A stretch of DNA of 64,000 bases from NCBI RefSeq assembly GCF_030505195.1, contig NZ_CP129672.1:4994501-5058500 (forward strand). Reading direction: 5' to 3'. The DNA comes from Comamonas testosteroni. Its GTDB lineage: Bacteria; Pseudomonadota; Gammaproteobacteria; Burkholderiales; Burkholderiaceae_C. Positions 16,395-25,461 of this stretch are shown here, piece after piece (within the stretch, counting starts at the first letter, position 1; every line of letters begins with the position of its first letter). The notes under the pieces are model-generated. The model saw only the letters and a program-made list of their open reading frames with translations, had not been told where the DNA came from and ran no database searches. The position numbers were made by a program, and so were the translations under genes.

Positions 16395-17972
16395 TCACTG
16401 GGACTCGAGAGCGATCTTCTCGATCTCGCCTACCCAGTGCTCGGCGCCAAGCCTGCCTTCGGCAAAACTTGCCACCACATCGAACACCGCATCGCTGAAG
16501 CCGCCGACATTCAGAATGTCGTCACGCTCCATGGCCTGCGTCGTGCCATAGGGCTGGATGTCTATGCAGACCAGCCGGGCGTCGGGGTTGCGCTGCTTGA
16601 TGCGCTCCCACTGCAACATGGTTTCGGTGGCACCGCGGCGCACACCATCGACCCAGGACTCGTTGTCCGAGACCATGATCACCATATCCACCCTTGCCTT
16701 TTCATCGGCCAACTGCTTCAGTGGTGCACTGCAGTTGGTACCGCCGCCGCCGATCTTTGCTAGCTTGGTCGCATTGGTCATCACCGAGTCGCGGCCGTTG
16801 AGCTCCAGCTTCACCACCTTCTGCTCGAAGGGCAGTACACGGGCCGTCCTGTTCTTGCGCAGCACGGCGGCGGCCATCAGGCCGGCCACATCGATGCAGC
16901 GCACCGCCGTGGTGGCTCCGGTGCGATAACCCGTCACTGGGCTGTGCATGGAGCCTGATACATCGGGGCAGACCACTACCGCTCCTGCAAAGCAGGGCAC
17001 ATTGGCAATGGCATGCTCCATGGCATCTTGCAGCGCATCGCGCACCTGGGCCGGTACCTGCTCACCGGCAGCCTGGTAGGCCGACAGCAGTTGGTAGGGC
17101 ATGGCACGGGCCTTGGCCACGGCGTCGGCATCTCCCAGCTTGTGGGCGACCAGTGCCGCCATTCCCTTGATCTCGAACACGCCATGGCGTGCAAAGGTGT
17201 TGAGGTTCTGGCGCACCATCTGCCATGAGCCGCTGCGGGCGATCTGCGCCCATTGCTGGGCTTTCAGCTCAAGTGCGGTCAGCATCTGAAACGGCACATC
17301 AGGCAGCTCGGCACTCACCAGGCCCTGGGCCGCATCGCGCTTGAAACGCTCGAAGGCCTGGGTGATGGGAGGCAGAGATGCCTCATCAAAAGGCTTGCCG
17401 ATCAACCAGGCAAACCATGCGGAACGCCAAGCCTCCTGAGGCTTGGGGTGCACCATCTTCACCACATCGGCGAGCGATGGCTGCTTGCCCACGCAAGCGC
17501 TGAGCAGTTGCTTCTCGCTCGCATTGAGCAGCCAGTTCTGCACCAGCTTCTTGGGTGCCGAGCCCAGGGACTTGCGACCCATGGCGCCGCTGCGCACGAT
17601 CTGCACAAAGTTGCGCAGCATCTTGCCGTTGTCGATCACGCGGCCAAACACCTGGCTCAGCAGCGCGGTATCCCATACAGCCAGCGCGGCAGCCAGAGTG
17701 GCTGGCATGTCCTTCATATAGCCGCGTTGGCGGGCATAGACGGCCGTCTGGGCGGTAAAGCGCGTGTCCACCTCCAGCACCAGATTGCCCAACTGCTCCA
17801 GCTGATCCTGACCGCTGGCATAGAAAGTCTGGCTCAGGCAGCCGGTCACGGCCATCTGGGCCAACTGGTGGCGGGGGCTGAAGGCATAGGCTGCGGCGCC
17901 TTCCTGATTGACCGTGTTGGCGGCTGCAGTCAGTGCGCCGCGGCTGGTTTGAAACAATTGCGTGTTGACCAT
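16395..17972 (-). CDS. rsr: Ro60 orthologue (TROVE and vWA domains; Rsr)
   Basis: A 525-residue ring-type RNA-binding protein. Residues about 15-330 form the TROVE HEAT-repeat ring (RHQLAQMAVTGCLSQTFYAS, TRFTAQTAVYARQRGYMKD, RNFVQIVRSGAMGRKSLGS). Residues about 330-520 form a von Willebrand A domain with a MIDAS site: DVSGSMHS near 337, GGGTNCSAPL (Thr ligand) and MVSDNESW (Asp ligand). Family members bind Y RNAs on the ring surface and single-stranded ends of damaged or misfolded RNAs in the central hole. ATG 17972 is preferred (AGGAG upstream) over an ATG at 17996. The four Y RNAs and rtcB follow on the same strand, and a sigma54 promoter precedes. Confidence 0.93.
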   Translation of the reverse strand: MVNTQLFQTSRGALTAAANTVNQEGAAAYAFSPRHQLAQMAVTGCLSQTFYASGQDQLEQLGNLVLEVDTRFTAQTAVYARQRGYMKDMPATLAAALAVWDTALLSQVFGRVIDNGKMLRNFVQIVRSGAMGRKSLGSAPKKLVQNWLLNASEKQLLSACVGKQPSLADVVKMVHPKPQEAWRSAWFAWLIGKPFDEASLPPITQAFERFKRDAAQGLVSAELPDVPFQMLTALELKAQQWAQIARSGSWQMVRQNLNTFARHGVFEIKGMAALVAHKLGDADAVAKARAMPYQLLSAYQAAGEQVPAQVRDALQDAMEHAIANVPCFAGAVVVCPDVSGSMHSPVTGYRTGATTAVRCIDVAGLMAAAVLRKNRTARVLPFEQKVVKLELNGRDSVMTNATKLAKIGGGGTNCSAPLKQLADEKARVDMVIMVSDNESWVDGVRRGATETMLQWERIKQRNPDARLVCIDIQPYGTTQAMERDDILNVGGFSDAVFDVVASFAEGRLGAEHWVGEIEKIALESQ

Positions 17973-18015
17973 TCTTCTTCTCCTGTTTGCATTCAACTTG
18001 CAGATGCTTAGGTTA

Positions 18016-18032
18016 TTGCAAGCGGTGTGCCA
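18016..18032 (-). promoter_or_regulatory. Sigma54 promoter of the Ro60-Y RNA-rtcB operon
   Basis: On the minus strand the sequence reads TGGCAC-N5-TTGCA with GG/GC spacing exact for a -24/-12 element (consensus TGGCAC-N5-TTGCA). It lies 44 bases upstream of the Ro60 start codon and faces it. The divergent gene encodes RtcR, a sigma54-dependent activator, so the pairing of activator and promoter is as expected for rtc operons. Confidence 0.9.
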
Positions 18033-18174
18033 ACTTCTTGAAAGTGGAGTGGTTAAATTTTAAGTTATTGAATTAATTGGATAAATTTCATTTCAATTGC
18101 TTTTGGTGGCAGATGCGGTGGAAGAGGAATTGAAATATTATTAGAATTAAAGATAGATATTTATCCAAAAAGAT

Positions 18175-19785
18175 ATGTCAAAAAAGAATGTGGTGATTGG
18201 CTTCATGGGAACGCAGCTCGATTCAGGGCAGGGAGCAGGGCGCTGGAGCAAGTGGCGGCCTACGGTATCTCTGATGCAGCATGAAGACCAGGTGATAGAC
18301 CGGCTGGAGCTGCTGTACTCCAGCCGCTACGACAAGCTGGCGCAGACCCTGGTGCAGGACATTGCCAATGTCTCGCCCGAAACCCGGGTCAATCTGGTGG
18401 ACTCCGATGTCCAGGACCCTTGGGATTTTGGCGAGATGTATGCCTCGCTTTACGACTGGGCGCGCAATTACCGCTTTGATACCGAGCGCGAGAATTACTG
18501 GGTACACATCACCACGGGCACCCATGTGGCGCAGATTTGCATGTTCCTTATGGTGGAGTCGCGCCAGATACCGGGTGTGCTGCTGCAGACCTCGCCACCG
18601 CGCAAGCAGCAGATGGGCTCGCCGGGCAACATGATCCTGATCGATCTGGACCTCACGCGCTACGAAGCCCTGGCCCAGCGCTTCCATCTGGCCCAGACCG
18701 AGGCGCTGGACTTCCTCAAGAACGGCATAGCCACGCGCAACCCGCAGTTCAACCAGTTGATTGAAGAGATAGAGCGCGTGGCGATTCGCTCGCGTGCACC
18801 GATTCTTTTCACCGGGCCCACGGGTGCGGGCAAGTCGCATCTGGCGCGGCGCATCTTCGAGCTCAAGAAATCGCGCCACCAGGTGGCCGGCGATTTTGTC
18901 GAGGTCAACTGCGCCACCTTGCGTGGTGACGGCGCGGCCTCCACCTTGTTCGGCCACAGAAAGGGAGCGTTCACCGGGGCGGCGGCAGACCGTGCTGGCC
19001 TGCTGCGCACGGCGCATGAAGGCGTGCTGTTTCTCGACGAGATCGGCGAGCTCGGTCTGGACGAGCAGGCCATGCTGCTCAAGGCCGTGGAGGAAAAGCG
19101 CTTTTTCCCCATGGGCAGCGACAAGGAGGTCAGCAGCGATTTTCAGCTCATAGCCGGCACTCACCGTGACCTGCGCGTCGATGTGGCCGAGGGGCGCTTT
19201 CGCGAAGACCTGTTTGCGCGTATCAATCTCTGGTCCTATACCTTGCCGGGCCTGGCACAGCGCCCCGAAGATCTGGAGCCCAATATCGACCACCTGCTGC
19301 TTCGCGCCGTGGCCGAGACCGGCAGCTCCGTGCGCTTCAACGCCGAGGCCAGGGCGCTGTATCTGCAGTTCGCCAAGTCTGCCCAGGCTCCCTGGAGCGG
19401 CAACTTCCGCGACCTTGCGGCCAGCATCACGCGGCTGGCCACGCTGGCCGACAGCGGTCGCATCACGACCAGGCAGGTGGAGGCCGAGATCAAGCGCCTG
19501 GACTGGCTGTGGCAGCATTCGCAAAGCCATGTTCTGCCCAAGGCTGAGGTGGATCTGGGCGACTATCTGTCCGAAGACGCCATCGCCCAGATCGATCTGT
19601 TTGACCGCTTGCAACTGCAGTCCGTCATCGCCGTCTGCCGCGCATCGACCACGCTGTCCGATGCGGGTCGCAAACTGTTTGACCAGTCGCGCCAGCAAAA
19701 AGCCGTGGTCAACGATGCAGACCGGCTGCGCAAATTTCTGCATAAATTTGGTTTGAATTGGGAGCAGCTCAAACAAACATATTGA
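18175..19785 (+). CDS. rtcR: RtcR, CARF-domain sigma54-dependent transcriptional activator
   Basis: A 536-residue activator. Residues 1-185 are the RtcR CARF-like Rossmann sensor (VVIGFMGTQLDSG, YWVHITTGTHVAQICMFLM). Residues 190-430 form the AAA+ domain with Walker A GPTGAGKSH (near 213), the sigma54-contacting GAFTGA loop (near 264) and Walker B LFLDEIGEL. The C-terminus holds a DNA-binding helix-turn-helix. In enteric bacteria the CARF domain represses the ATPase until an RNA-repair ligand binds. The divergent sigma54 promoter is its expected target; binding sites should lie in 18033-18174, which is AT-rich. The stop codon lies inside a dispersed repeat. All motor residues look intact. Confidence 0.95.
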   Translation: MSKKNVVIGFMGTQLDSGQGAGRWSKWRPTVSLMQHEDQVIDRLELLYSSRYDKLAQTLVQDIANVSPETRVNLVDSDVQDPWDFGEMYASLYDWARNYRFDTERENYWVHITTGTHVAQICMFLMVESRQIPGVLLQTSPPRKQQMGSPGNMILIDLDLTRYEALAQRFHLAQTEALDFLKNGIATRNPQFNQLIEEIERVAIRSRAPILFTGPTGAGKSHLARRIFELKKSRHQVAGDFVEVNCATLRGDGAASTLFGHRKGAFTGAAADRAGLLRTAHEGVLFLDEIGELGLDEQAMLLKAVEEKRFFPMGSDKEVSSDFQLIAGTHRDLRVDVAEGRFREDLFARINLWSYTLPGLAQRPEDLEPNIDHLLLRAVAETGSSVRFNAEARALYLQFAKSAQAPWSGNFRDLAASITRLATLADSGRITTRQVEAEIKRLDWLWQHSQSHVLPKAEVDLGDYLSEDAIAQIDLFDRLQLQSVIAVCRASTTLSDAGRKLFDQSRQQKAVVNDADRLRKFLHKFGLNWEQLKQTY

Positions 19786-19836
19786 TAGCTGCTTGCGCTT
19801 TATCCATAAGGGATTAAGGCCAAAAAGACTTGAAGT
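19779..19836. repeat. Dispersed repeat copy A (TTGATAGCTGCTTGCGCTTT type)
   Basis: Reads TTGATAGCTGCTTGCGCTTT then ATCCATAAGG and TTAAGGCCA. The same element occurs at 43862-43925, with fragments at 29938-29985 and 30796-30835. This copy supplies the stop codon of rtcR. Similar intergenic elements are frequent in Comamonadaceae as far as I recall. Confidence 0.65.
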
Positions 19837-19887
19837 TGATGGGGCTGAGCCGCAAGCTTTGCCGGTTCGCAGGCATACTTCGGGCCC

Positions 19888-21327
19888 ATGGCTCATACCT
19901 TCTTCTGGCACGACTACGAAACTTTTGGCGCCCAGCCGCGCTATGACCGTCCCGCGCAGTTTGCGGGCATACGCACGGATGACCAGCTCAACGAAATCGG
20001 CGAGCCCGTGATGTGGTATTGCCAGCCGGCCAATGACTATCTGCCCGACCCGCAATCCTGTCTGATCACGGGCATCACGCCCCAGCGTGCACTGCAGGAA
20101 GGCGTTGCCGAGCATGAATTTGCAGCGCTGATCGAGGCCGAGCTGGCCCAGGCCGGCACTGTGGGCGTGGGCTACAACACGATCCGCTTTGACGACGAGA
20201 TCACGCGCTTCATGTTCTGGCGCAATCTCATTGACCCTTATGCGCGCGAGTGGCAGAACGGCTGCGGCCGCTGGGATTTGCTCGACGTGGTGCGCATGGT
20301 CTATGCGTTGCGCCCCGACGGCATTCAGTGGCCGACAAAGGAAGACGGCACGCCCAGCTTCAAGCTCGAGGATCTGGCCCGCGCCAATGGCCTGCTGCAC
20401 GAACAGGCCCACGATGCGCTGAGCGATGTGCGCGCCACGATTGCCCTGGCCCGGCTGATCCGCGAAAAGCAGCCGCGCCTGTTTGACTTTGCCTTTGGTC
20501 TGCATAAAAAGGACGGCGCCCTGCGCGAGATGGGCCTGCCCGCCACGCAGGAGCACGCGCGCCCCTTTCTGCATGTGACCGGCATGATCAGCCCCGCGCG
20601 CGGCTGTCTGGGCGTGATGTGGCCGCTGGCTACCCACCCCACCAACAAGAACGAAGTCATCTGCTGGGATCTGGCGGCCGACCCGGCCGAGCTCTCGGGC
20701 ATCAGCATCGAAGACCTGCGTCTGCGTTTGTTCACGCGTCAGGCCGAGCTGCCCGAGGGCGTGAGCCGTCTGCCCATCAAGAGCATCCACGTCAATAAGT
20801 CGCCCATGGTGGTGGGAAGCCTCAAGACCCTGAGCCCCGCAATGGCTGAAAAATGGGGTGTGGACATGGAGCTGGCGATGCGGCATGCGGCGATTGCCCG
20901 CGACCTGCCCGACATGAGCGCGCAATGGAAGGCCGTCTTCACGCGCGAGGCGGGTGAGCCGCTGGACGTGGACCAGGATCTGTATGGCGGCTTTGTAGGC
21001 AACGAGGACCGACGCCGTCTTGAGCGCATCAAGCGCCTCTCGCCGCAGGAGCTGGCGCTGGACAAGACCGGCTTTGATGACGCACGTCTGACCGAGCTGG
21101 TCTGGCGCTACCGTGCGCGCAACTTCCCTATGACGCTGAATGCCGCCGAGCAGCAGCGCTGGGAGGAGCACCGCGCGGCCTGCCTGATCGAAGGCCAGGG
21201 CGGCGCACGTACGGCCGAGCAGATGTTTGCCATGATCGACAGCCTGTCAGAAACCGCCGACGAGCGCGCCGAGGAGATTCTGGGCGAGCTCTATGACTAT
21301 GCCGATGCCATGGTGCCCGAACTCTGA
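19888..21327 (+). CDS. sbcB: Exodeoxyribonuclease I
   Basis: A 479-residue 3'-5' single-strand DNA exonuclease used in recombination and mismatch repair. Residues 1-190 carry the DnaQ/DEDDh fold: FFWHDYETFG (the acidic pair), GYNTIRFDDEITRFMFWRN, and HDALSDVRATIALARLI with the catalytic His-Asp pair. The middle region matches the SH3-like ExoI domain (PFLHVTGMISPARGC), and the C-terminal helical domain contains LYGGFVGNEDRR and FDDARLTELVWRYRARNFP. Length is the same as in E. coli. A strong terminator follows. Confidence 0.95.
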   Translation: MAHTFFWHDYETFGAQPRYDRPAQFAGIRTDDQLNEIGEPVMWYCQPANDYLPDPQSCLITGITPQRALQEGVAEHEFAALIEAELAQAGTVGVGYNTIRFDDEITRFMFWRNLIDPYAREWQNGCGRWDLLDVVRMVYALRPDGIQWPTKEDGTPSFKLEDLARANGLLHEQAHDALSDVRATIALARLIREKQPRLFDFAFGLHKKDGALREMGLPATQEHARPFLHVTGMISPARGCLGVMWPLATHPTNKNEVICWDLAADPAELSGISIEDLRLRLFTRQAELPEGVSRLPIKSIHVNKSPMVVGSLKTLSPAMAEKWGVDMELAMRHAAIARDLPDMSAQWKAVFTREAGEPLDVDQDLYGGFVGNEDRRRLERIKRLSPQELALDKTGFDDARLTELVWRYRARNFPMTLNAAEQQRWEEHRAACLIEGQGGARTAEQMFAMIDSLSETADERAEEILGELYDYADAMVPEL

Positions 21328-21348
21328 TCGCGCTGAACCTCAATAAAC

Positions 21349-21377
21349 AAGGCTGCCTGGCAGCCTTTTTTATTTTG
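21349..21377 (+). terminator. Intrinsic terminator after sbcB
   Basis: AAGGCTG-CCTGG-CAGCCTT stem-loop followed by TTTTTATTTT, 21 bases after the sbcB stop. A clean rho-independent terminator. Confidence 0.9.
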
Positions 21378-21415
21378 TCCCGATGTTTCAAAGTCCGTGC
21401 ATAGGGGGCCTTGAC

Positions 21416-22438
21416 CTAGCGTCGCGGCAGTATGTCCAGTTCCGCCATGCTGGGCAGGAAACTGCCGTTCCATACGGCGTTGGCCGGCACCGGGTTCTTG
21501 GTGGCATAGGCTTTGGCGACCTGCTCGGCCATCCTGGCCAGACGCTCGGTGCGCAACTGGCCGAAGCCTTCTTCGCGTGCGCCCTTGCTGTCGATGGCGG
21601 TCTCAATCGTCAGCTTCAGGCGTTTGACCTCCTGCGGCACGTTGACCAGTCCGTCCTTGGCTTTCATGGACGCAATGGCGGCTTCGGGATTGGCAATGCC
21701 TTCCCTGGCCCCACGCGCAAAGGCCTTGAGGAAGGCGCGCACGGCTTCCGGTTTTTCGGCAATCAGCCTGGGGCTGGCGATGATCACATTGCCGTAGAGC
21801 TGAACGCCATGCGTGGCGTAGGGCAGGACCACCACATCCTCGCGCTTGATGCCGCGGGCCTCCAGATTGAGCAGGCTGGTGAAGGTATAGCCGGTGACGG
21901 CATCCAGATCGCCGCGCGCCAGCATGGTTTCGCGCAGTTGCGGCTCCATGGTGCTCCATTGCACATCGCCCACGCCATTGGCCTGGGCGAAGATGGGGAA
22001 GGTGCGGCGGCCTGCGTCAAAGATGGGGGCTCCCATTTTCTTGCCCGTCAGGTCGGCGGCCTTGGTGATGCCCGACTTCTTGAGTGCCATCACCGAGGCC
22101 GGTGTGGTGTTGTAGATCACCATGATCGCCACAGGCTTGATGGGCGCATCGGGGTTGTTGGCGTGGAATTCCATCAGCGCGGCGAGGTCGGCAAAGCCCA
22201 GGTCATGGGTGCCGGAGGCCACGCGCTGGATGGCACCCGCACCGCTGGCGGCCTCCACATTCACATCCAGACCGGCCTGTTTGAAATAGCCTTTTTGCTC
22301 GGGGTGAACAAACAGGGCTGCTGGTCCTTCGAAGCGCCAGTCCAGCTGGAACTTGAGCGGCGTGTCCGCCGCCTGGGCCGAGCTCCAGCTCAGGGCTGCA
22401 GCAGCCGTGGCGGCCTGAAGAAAGGTTCGTTTGCGCAT
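21416..22438 (-). CDS. ABC transporter substrate-binding protein (NMT1/SsuA-like)
   Basis: A 340-residue periplasmic binding protein of the nitrate/sulfonate/taurine (NMT1/THI5-like) family. A signal peptide is clear: MRKRTFLQAATAAAALSWSS then AQA before ADTPLKFQLDWRFEG. Family landmarks are GPAALFVHPEQKGYFKQAGL, VASGTHDLGFADLAALMEF, TGKKMGAPIFDAGRR and GYTFTSLLNLEARGI. AAGGAG stands 4 bases before ATG 22438. No permease or ATPase gene adjoins, so the partners are elsewhere. The substrate is probably an aromatic or pyrimidine-like small molecule, or a sulfonate; sequence alone does not decide. Confidence 0.88.
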   Translation of the reverse strand: MRKRTFLQAATAAAALSWSSAQAADTPLKFQLDWRFEGPAALFVHPEQKGYFKQAGLDVNVEAASGAGAIQRVASGTHDLGFADLAALMEFHANNPDAPIKPVAIMVIYNTTPASVMALKKSGITKAADLTGKKMGAPIFDAGRRTFPIFAQANGVGDVQWSTMEPQLRETMLARGDLDAVTGYTFTSLLNLEARGIKREDVVVLPYATHGVQLYGNVIIASPRLIAEKPEAVRAFLKAFARGAREGIANPEAAIASMKAKDGLVNVPQEVKRLKLTIETAIDSKGAREEGFGQLRTERLARMAEQVAKAYATKNPVPANAVWNGSFLPSMAELDILPRR

Positions 22439-22759
22439 ATGGCTCCTTGGTTTATCGATGGCTAAGGGACTGCTGCTTGTGCGCAAGATCGATGCCAATG
22501 TGTATACAAAGCATGAACTGCTGAAGAGGGCACTGCGACGGTGCGTGCCGGACCTGCGTGTCCGGCTCTGGTGCATGGGGCGCCTGCGATGGTGCGTGGC
22601 CGTGCGCAGATCGAGCGCGGGTCGGCTGGCAGGCATCCGGCATGAATATTGCAATCCTGTGCAGCTTCAGGGCTGCTGCTGATTGCGCAGCCTGCTATCG
22701 AATCCATACCAGATCCGCCGCCAGGGCGAGAGCTGCCGCAAAGGCCGGGAGAGACTGCA
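22439..22759. other. Divergent intergenic region with operator-like palindrome and hairpin
   Basis: The 321 bases between two divergent genes hold TGTATACA (22501-22508, within TTTGTATACACA on the minus strand), a site type favoured by FCD GntR regulators, and a perfect 7-bp hairpin GCCGGAC-CTGCGT-GTCCGGC (22547-22566). No gene is recognised in this stretch. Confidence 0.4.
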
Positions 22760-23413
22760 ATGACCGAAATTGATTTTGCGCAACTGGACACCTATGCCCG
22801 CTACAAACTGATGGCCAGCCTGATCGTGCCGCGCCCGATTGCACTCGTGACCACGCTAGGTGTCGATGGCACGGTGAACGCGGCGCCTTTCAGCATGTTC
22901 AACATGATGGGCGAGGACCCGCCGGTGGTCATGCTCAGCGTCAACAAGCGCCAGGATATGGCGCAGAAGGACACGGCCACCAACATCCTGCGCACGAGCG
23001 AATTCGTGGTGCACATCACTGACGAGGCCATGGCCTCTGCCATGCATCGCTGCGGTGACAGTCTGCCGCCCGAGCACAGCGAGTTGCTGCACACAGGCCT
23101 GACGGCAACCCCGTCGCAGAGCGTGCAGCCGCCGCGCATTGCCCAGGCGCCGGTGGCCTTTGAATGCGTGTTGCATGAGACGCTGGAGACCGAGAGCCGC
23201 TATGTCTTTATCGGCCGAGTCCAATGGCTGGCCGTGCGCGAAGGGCTGGTGGACACCGAGAAATGGCGGGTGCGTCTTCAGGAGTTCTTCCCCGTGGGGC
23301 GTTTTGGGGCGAGCTTCTACGTCAACTGCCGCGACCGCTTTGCCGTCGAGGCCGATGAGGGCCGGGCGCCCGCGTTGAGCGTCACGGCCAGCACGGTCAT
23401 TGACGAGATGTAG
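22760..23413 (+). CDS. Flavin reductase-like FMN-binding split-barrel protein
   Basis: A 217-residue cytosolic flavoprotein of the flavin reductase-like domain family (DIM6/NTAB type). Seen: YKLMASLIVPRPIALVTTLG, NAAPFSMFNMMGEDPPVVML and ILRTSEFVVHI in the first barrel half, and HETLETESRYVFIGRVQWL in the second. Members supply reduced flavin to two-component monooxygenases or act as esterase-linked reductases. No monooxygenase is adjacent. ATG 22760 is preceded by GGGAGAG; the longer frame from 22649 lacks support. It is divergent from the ABC binding-protein gene, and may share its control. Confidence 0.85.
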   Translation: MTEIDFAQLDTYARYKLMASLIVPRPIALVTTLGVDGTVNAAPFSMFNMMGEDPPVVMLSVNKRQDMAQKDTATNILRTSEFVVHITDEAMASAMHRCGDSLPPEHSELLHTGLTATPSQSVQPPRIAQAPVAFECVLHETLETESRYVFIGRVQWLAVREGLVDTEKWRVRLQEFFPVGRFGASFYVNCRDRFAVEADEGRAPALSVTASTVIDEM

Positions 23414-23419
23414 GCCTGT

Positions 23420-24037
23420 TCAGGTGATCTGCTGCAGATTGCTGCGGGCCTGGGCCTCCAGCAGTTGCCGAAAGTGCGGCGTGGCATAAATGAAGGCCTG
23501 GTCCAGAAAGCCGCGCAGCACCTGCTTGCGCTTGAAGCCATAGACCAGACGCGGCACCCAGGCATATTCGGCGGCGACTTGGCGGTCGTATTCGGCAAAG
23601 CGTACGGGGTCAGCACCCAGAATCGCCAGATCGATATCGACCAGCAGCCGGGCATCGGCATCGGCTGGCGTGGTCTTGTGGCAGGTCGCCATGATCAGCT
23701 CATGCACTCGCCGCCAGCAGGCCTCGGGCGCGCCCGAGGCCTGCAGTTCCTGTGCCGCCCAGTCGGCGCTGCGCAGCTCGTTGTCGCTGGCTTTGATGTC
23801 GTAGACGGCATCGTGAAACCAGAGTGCCACAGCCACTTCGCCGGGCCGCTGCGCCTGTGCCCAGACGCAGTCGAGTTGGCCCAGGCATTCGGCCAGATGC
23901 TGCTGGGTGTGATAGTGGCGTTGGGGTTCGGCCCAGGCTGCGAGCAGGCGTTGCAGCAGATCTGCGGGGGGCGTCAGGCCCAGGGCCTGCCATGTACGCT
24001 GCCAGGAGGCTTGGAACAGGGAAGCTGCAGTGTCCAT
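23420..24037 (-). CDS. HD-domain family protein
   Basis: A 205-residue soluble protein. Metal-binding motifs of an HD phosphohydrolase are present: YHTQQHLAECL near 42-52, LWFHDAVYD near 71-79 (the HD pair) and LLVDIDLAILGA near 131. The family is widespread and often mis-annotated as an NMDA-receptor-like protein; its substrate is unknown. The enzyme probably hydrolyses a phosphate ester or nucleotide (family-level inference). It is convergent with the flavin reductase gene (7-base gap), and upstream on the same strand is the spore-maturation-like membrane protein gene, 61 bases away. Confidence 0.8.
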   Translation of the reverse strand: MDTAASLFQASWQRTWQALGLTPPADLLQRLLAAWAEPQRHYHTQQHLAECLGQLDCVWAQAQRPGEVAVALWFHDAVYDIKASDNELRSADWAAQELQASGAPEACWRRVHELIMATCHKTTPADADARLLVDIDLAILGADPVRFAEYDRQVAAEYAWVPRLVYGFKRKQVLRGFLDQAFIYATPHFRQLLEAQARSNLQQIT

Positions 24038-24097
24038 GGCTTTGCTCTCTGAATGATTTGATGAAAAACGGCTTGCAACGCCCGCCAGTTCTGAGAT

Positions 24098-25327
24098 TTA
24101 TCCAAAAAACTGATAGCAAACCACGATGGCAGCGACCACGCCGGCCAGCTCGGCCACCAGCGCGCAGGGCACGGCATGGCGCGCGCGCTGAATGCCCACG
24201 GCACCAAAGTACACGGCCAGCACGTAGAACGTGGTTTCGGTGCTGCCCTGAATCGTGGCAGCAGCCAGAGCCGCAAAACTGTCCACGCCCTGGCTTTGCA
24301 TGGTCTCGATCAGCATGGCGCGGGCCGCGCTGCCGGAAAAGGGCTTGACCAGTGCCGTCGGCAGGGCGTCGACAAAGCGGGCATCCACGCCAAGGGCATC
24401 TACTGCCCAGCGGATGGCTGAGAGTGCATATTCCAGTGCGCCCGAGGCGCGAAACACGCCCACGGCGCAAAGCATGGCGACCAGATAGGGCAACAGGCCT
24501 TTGGCGACATCAAAGCCCTCTTTGGCACCCTCGATAAAGCTGTCGTACACGGCGACCTTGCGCAGCGCGCCCAGACCCACGAACAGTACGATCAGCATAA
24601 ACAGCGTGAGGTTGCCCATCAGCGATGACAGCTGGGCCAGTGCCGCCGCGCTGAGCGTGGTGAGAAACGCCATAAAAGCGCCCAGCGCCAGTGCCACGGG
24701 CAACAGATAGGCCAGCACCACGGGGCTGAAGATGGGCAGGCGCTGCACCAGAGCCACGCTGAACATGCCCACCAGTGTAGAGGCGGAAGTGGCCAGCAGA
24801 ATCGGCAGGAAGACCAGCGTCGGATCGGCCGCACCCTGCTGCATGCGGTACATGAAGATGGTGACCGGCAGCAGCGTCAGCGACGAGGCATTGAGCACGA
24901 GAAACAGAATCTGCGCATTGGTCGCGGTGTCGGGCTGCGGGTTCAGCTCCTGCAAAGCACGCATGGCCTTGAGGCCCATGGGCGTGGCCGCGTTGTCCAG
25001 CCCCAGCCCGTTGGCGGCAAAGTTCAATGTGATCAGGCCCAGTGCTGGGTGACCGCGCGGCACCTCGGGCATGAGCTTGGCAAACAGCGGGCCCAGCATC
25101 TTTGCCAGCCATTCGACCACGCCCGCCTTTTCTGCAATGCGCAGAAAGCCCAGCCACAGCGTGAGCGTGCCAAACAGCAGCACCATCACTTCGACCGACA
25201 GCCTGGCCATGGCGAACAGGGCCTGAACCATGGATGAGAACACCTGGGCTTGACCGCCCAGCAGCCACTGCGCGAGCGCAGCTGCCGCTGCCACGAGAAA
25301 AAAACCGAGCCACAAGGCATTGAGCAT
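24098..25327 (-). CDS. SpmA-SpmB fusion, nucleoside-recognition (Gate) membrane protein
   Basis: A 409-residue integral membrane protein with two Gate/nucleoside-recognition domains. The N-terminal half is SpmA-like (FRIAEKAG-type start seen as LRIAEKAGVVEWLAKMLGP, then FAANGLGLDNAATPMGLKAM). The C-terminal half is SpmB-like (FIEGAKEGFDVAKGLLPYLV, KPFSGSAARAMLIE, GSTETTFYVLAVYFGAVGI). In Bacilli SpmA and SpmB act in spore-core dehydration; in non-spore-formers the fused form is of unknown function, perhaps a transporter. ATG 25327 starts at a good membrane segment; the frame is open 30 codons further upstream. Confidence 0.88.
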   Translation of the reverse strand: MLNALWLGFFLVAAAAALAQWLLGGQAQVFSSMVQALFAMARLSVEVMVLLFGTLTLWLGFLRIAEKAGVVEWLAKMLGPLFAKLMPEVPRGHPALGLITLNFAANGLGLDNAATPMGLKAMRALQELNPQPDTATNAQILFLVLNASSLTLLPVTIFMYRMQQGAADPTLVFLPILLATSASTLVGMFSVALVQRLPIFSPVVLAYLLPVALALGAFMAFLTTLSAAALAQLSSLMGNLTLFMLIVLFVGLGALRKVAVYDSFIEGAKEGFDVAKGLLPYLVAMLCAVGVFRASGALEYALSAIRWAVDALGVDARFVDALPTALVKPFSGSAARAMLIETMQSQGVDSFAALAAATIQGSTETTFYVLAVYFGAVGIQRARHAVPCALVAELAGVVAAIVVCYQFFG

Positions 25328-25461
25328 ATAAGCGCCTGTTTTGTACTGCAGCCGATTGTGGCGCGAAACCGGGGCAGCAATGGCACACTGTGGCTCCTTG
25401 GTTGCCCGGGAGAGCATGGCGGGCTCTCAGATGTTTTGAATCAGACAGGGACAGTGGACGG

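Noticed and set aside
18223..21171. A 982-codon open frame on the minus strand opposite rtcR and sbcB
   Set aside because: It is the antisense shadow of two clear genes in GC-rich DNA. Its His/Gln/Leu/Arg-rich sequence has no domain and no ribosome site.
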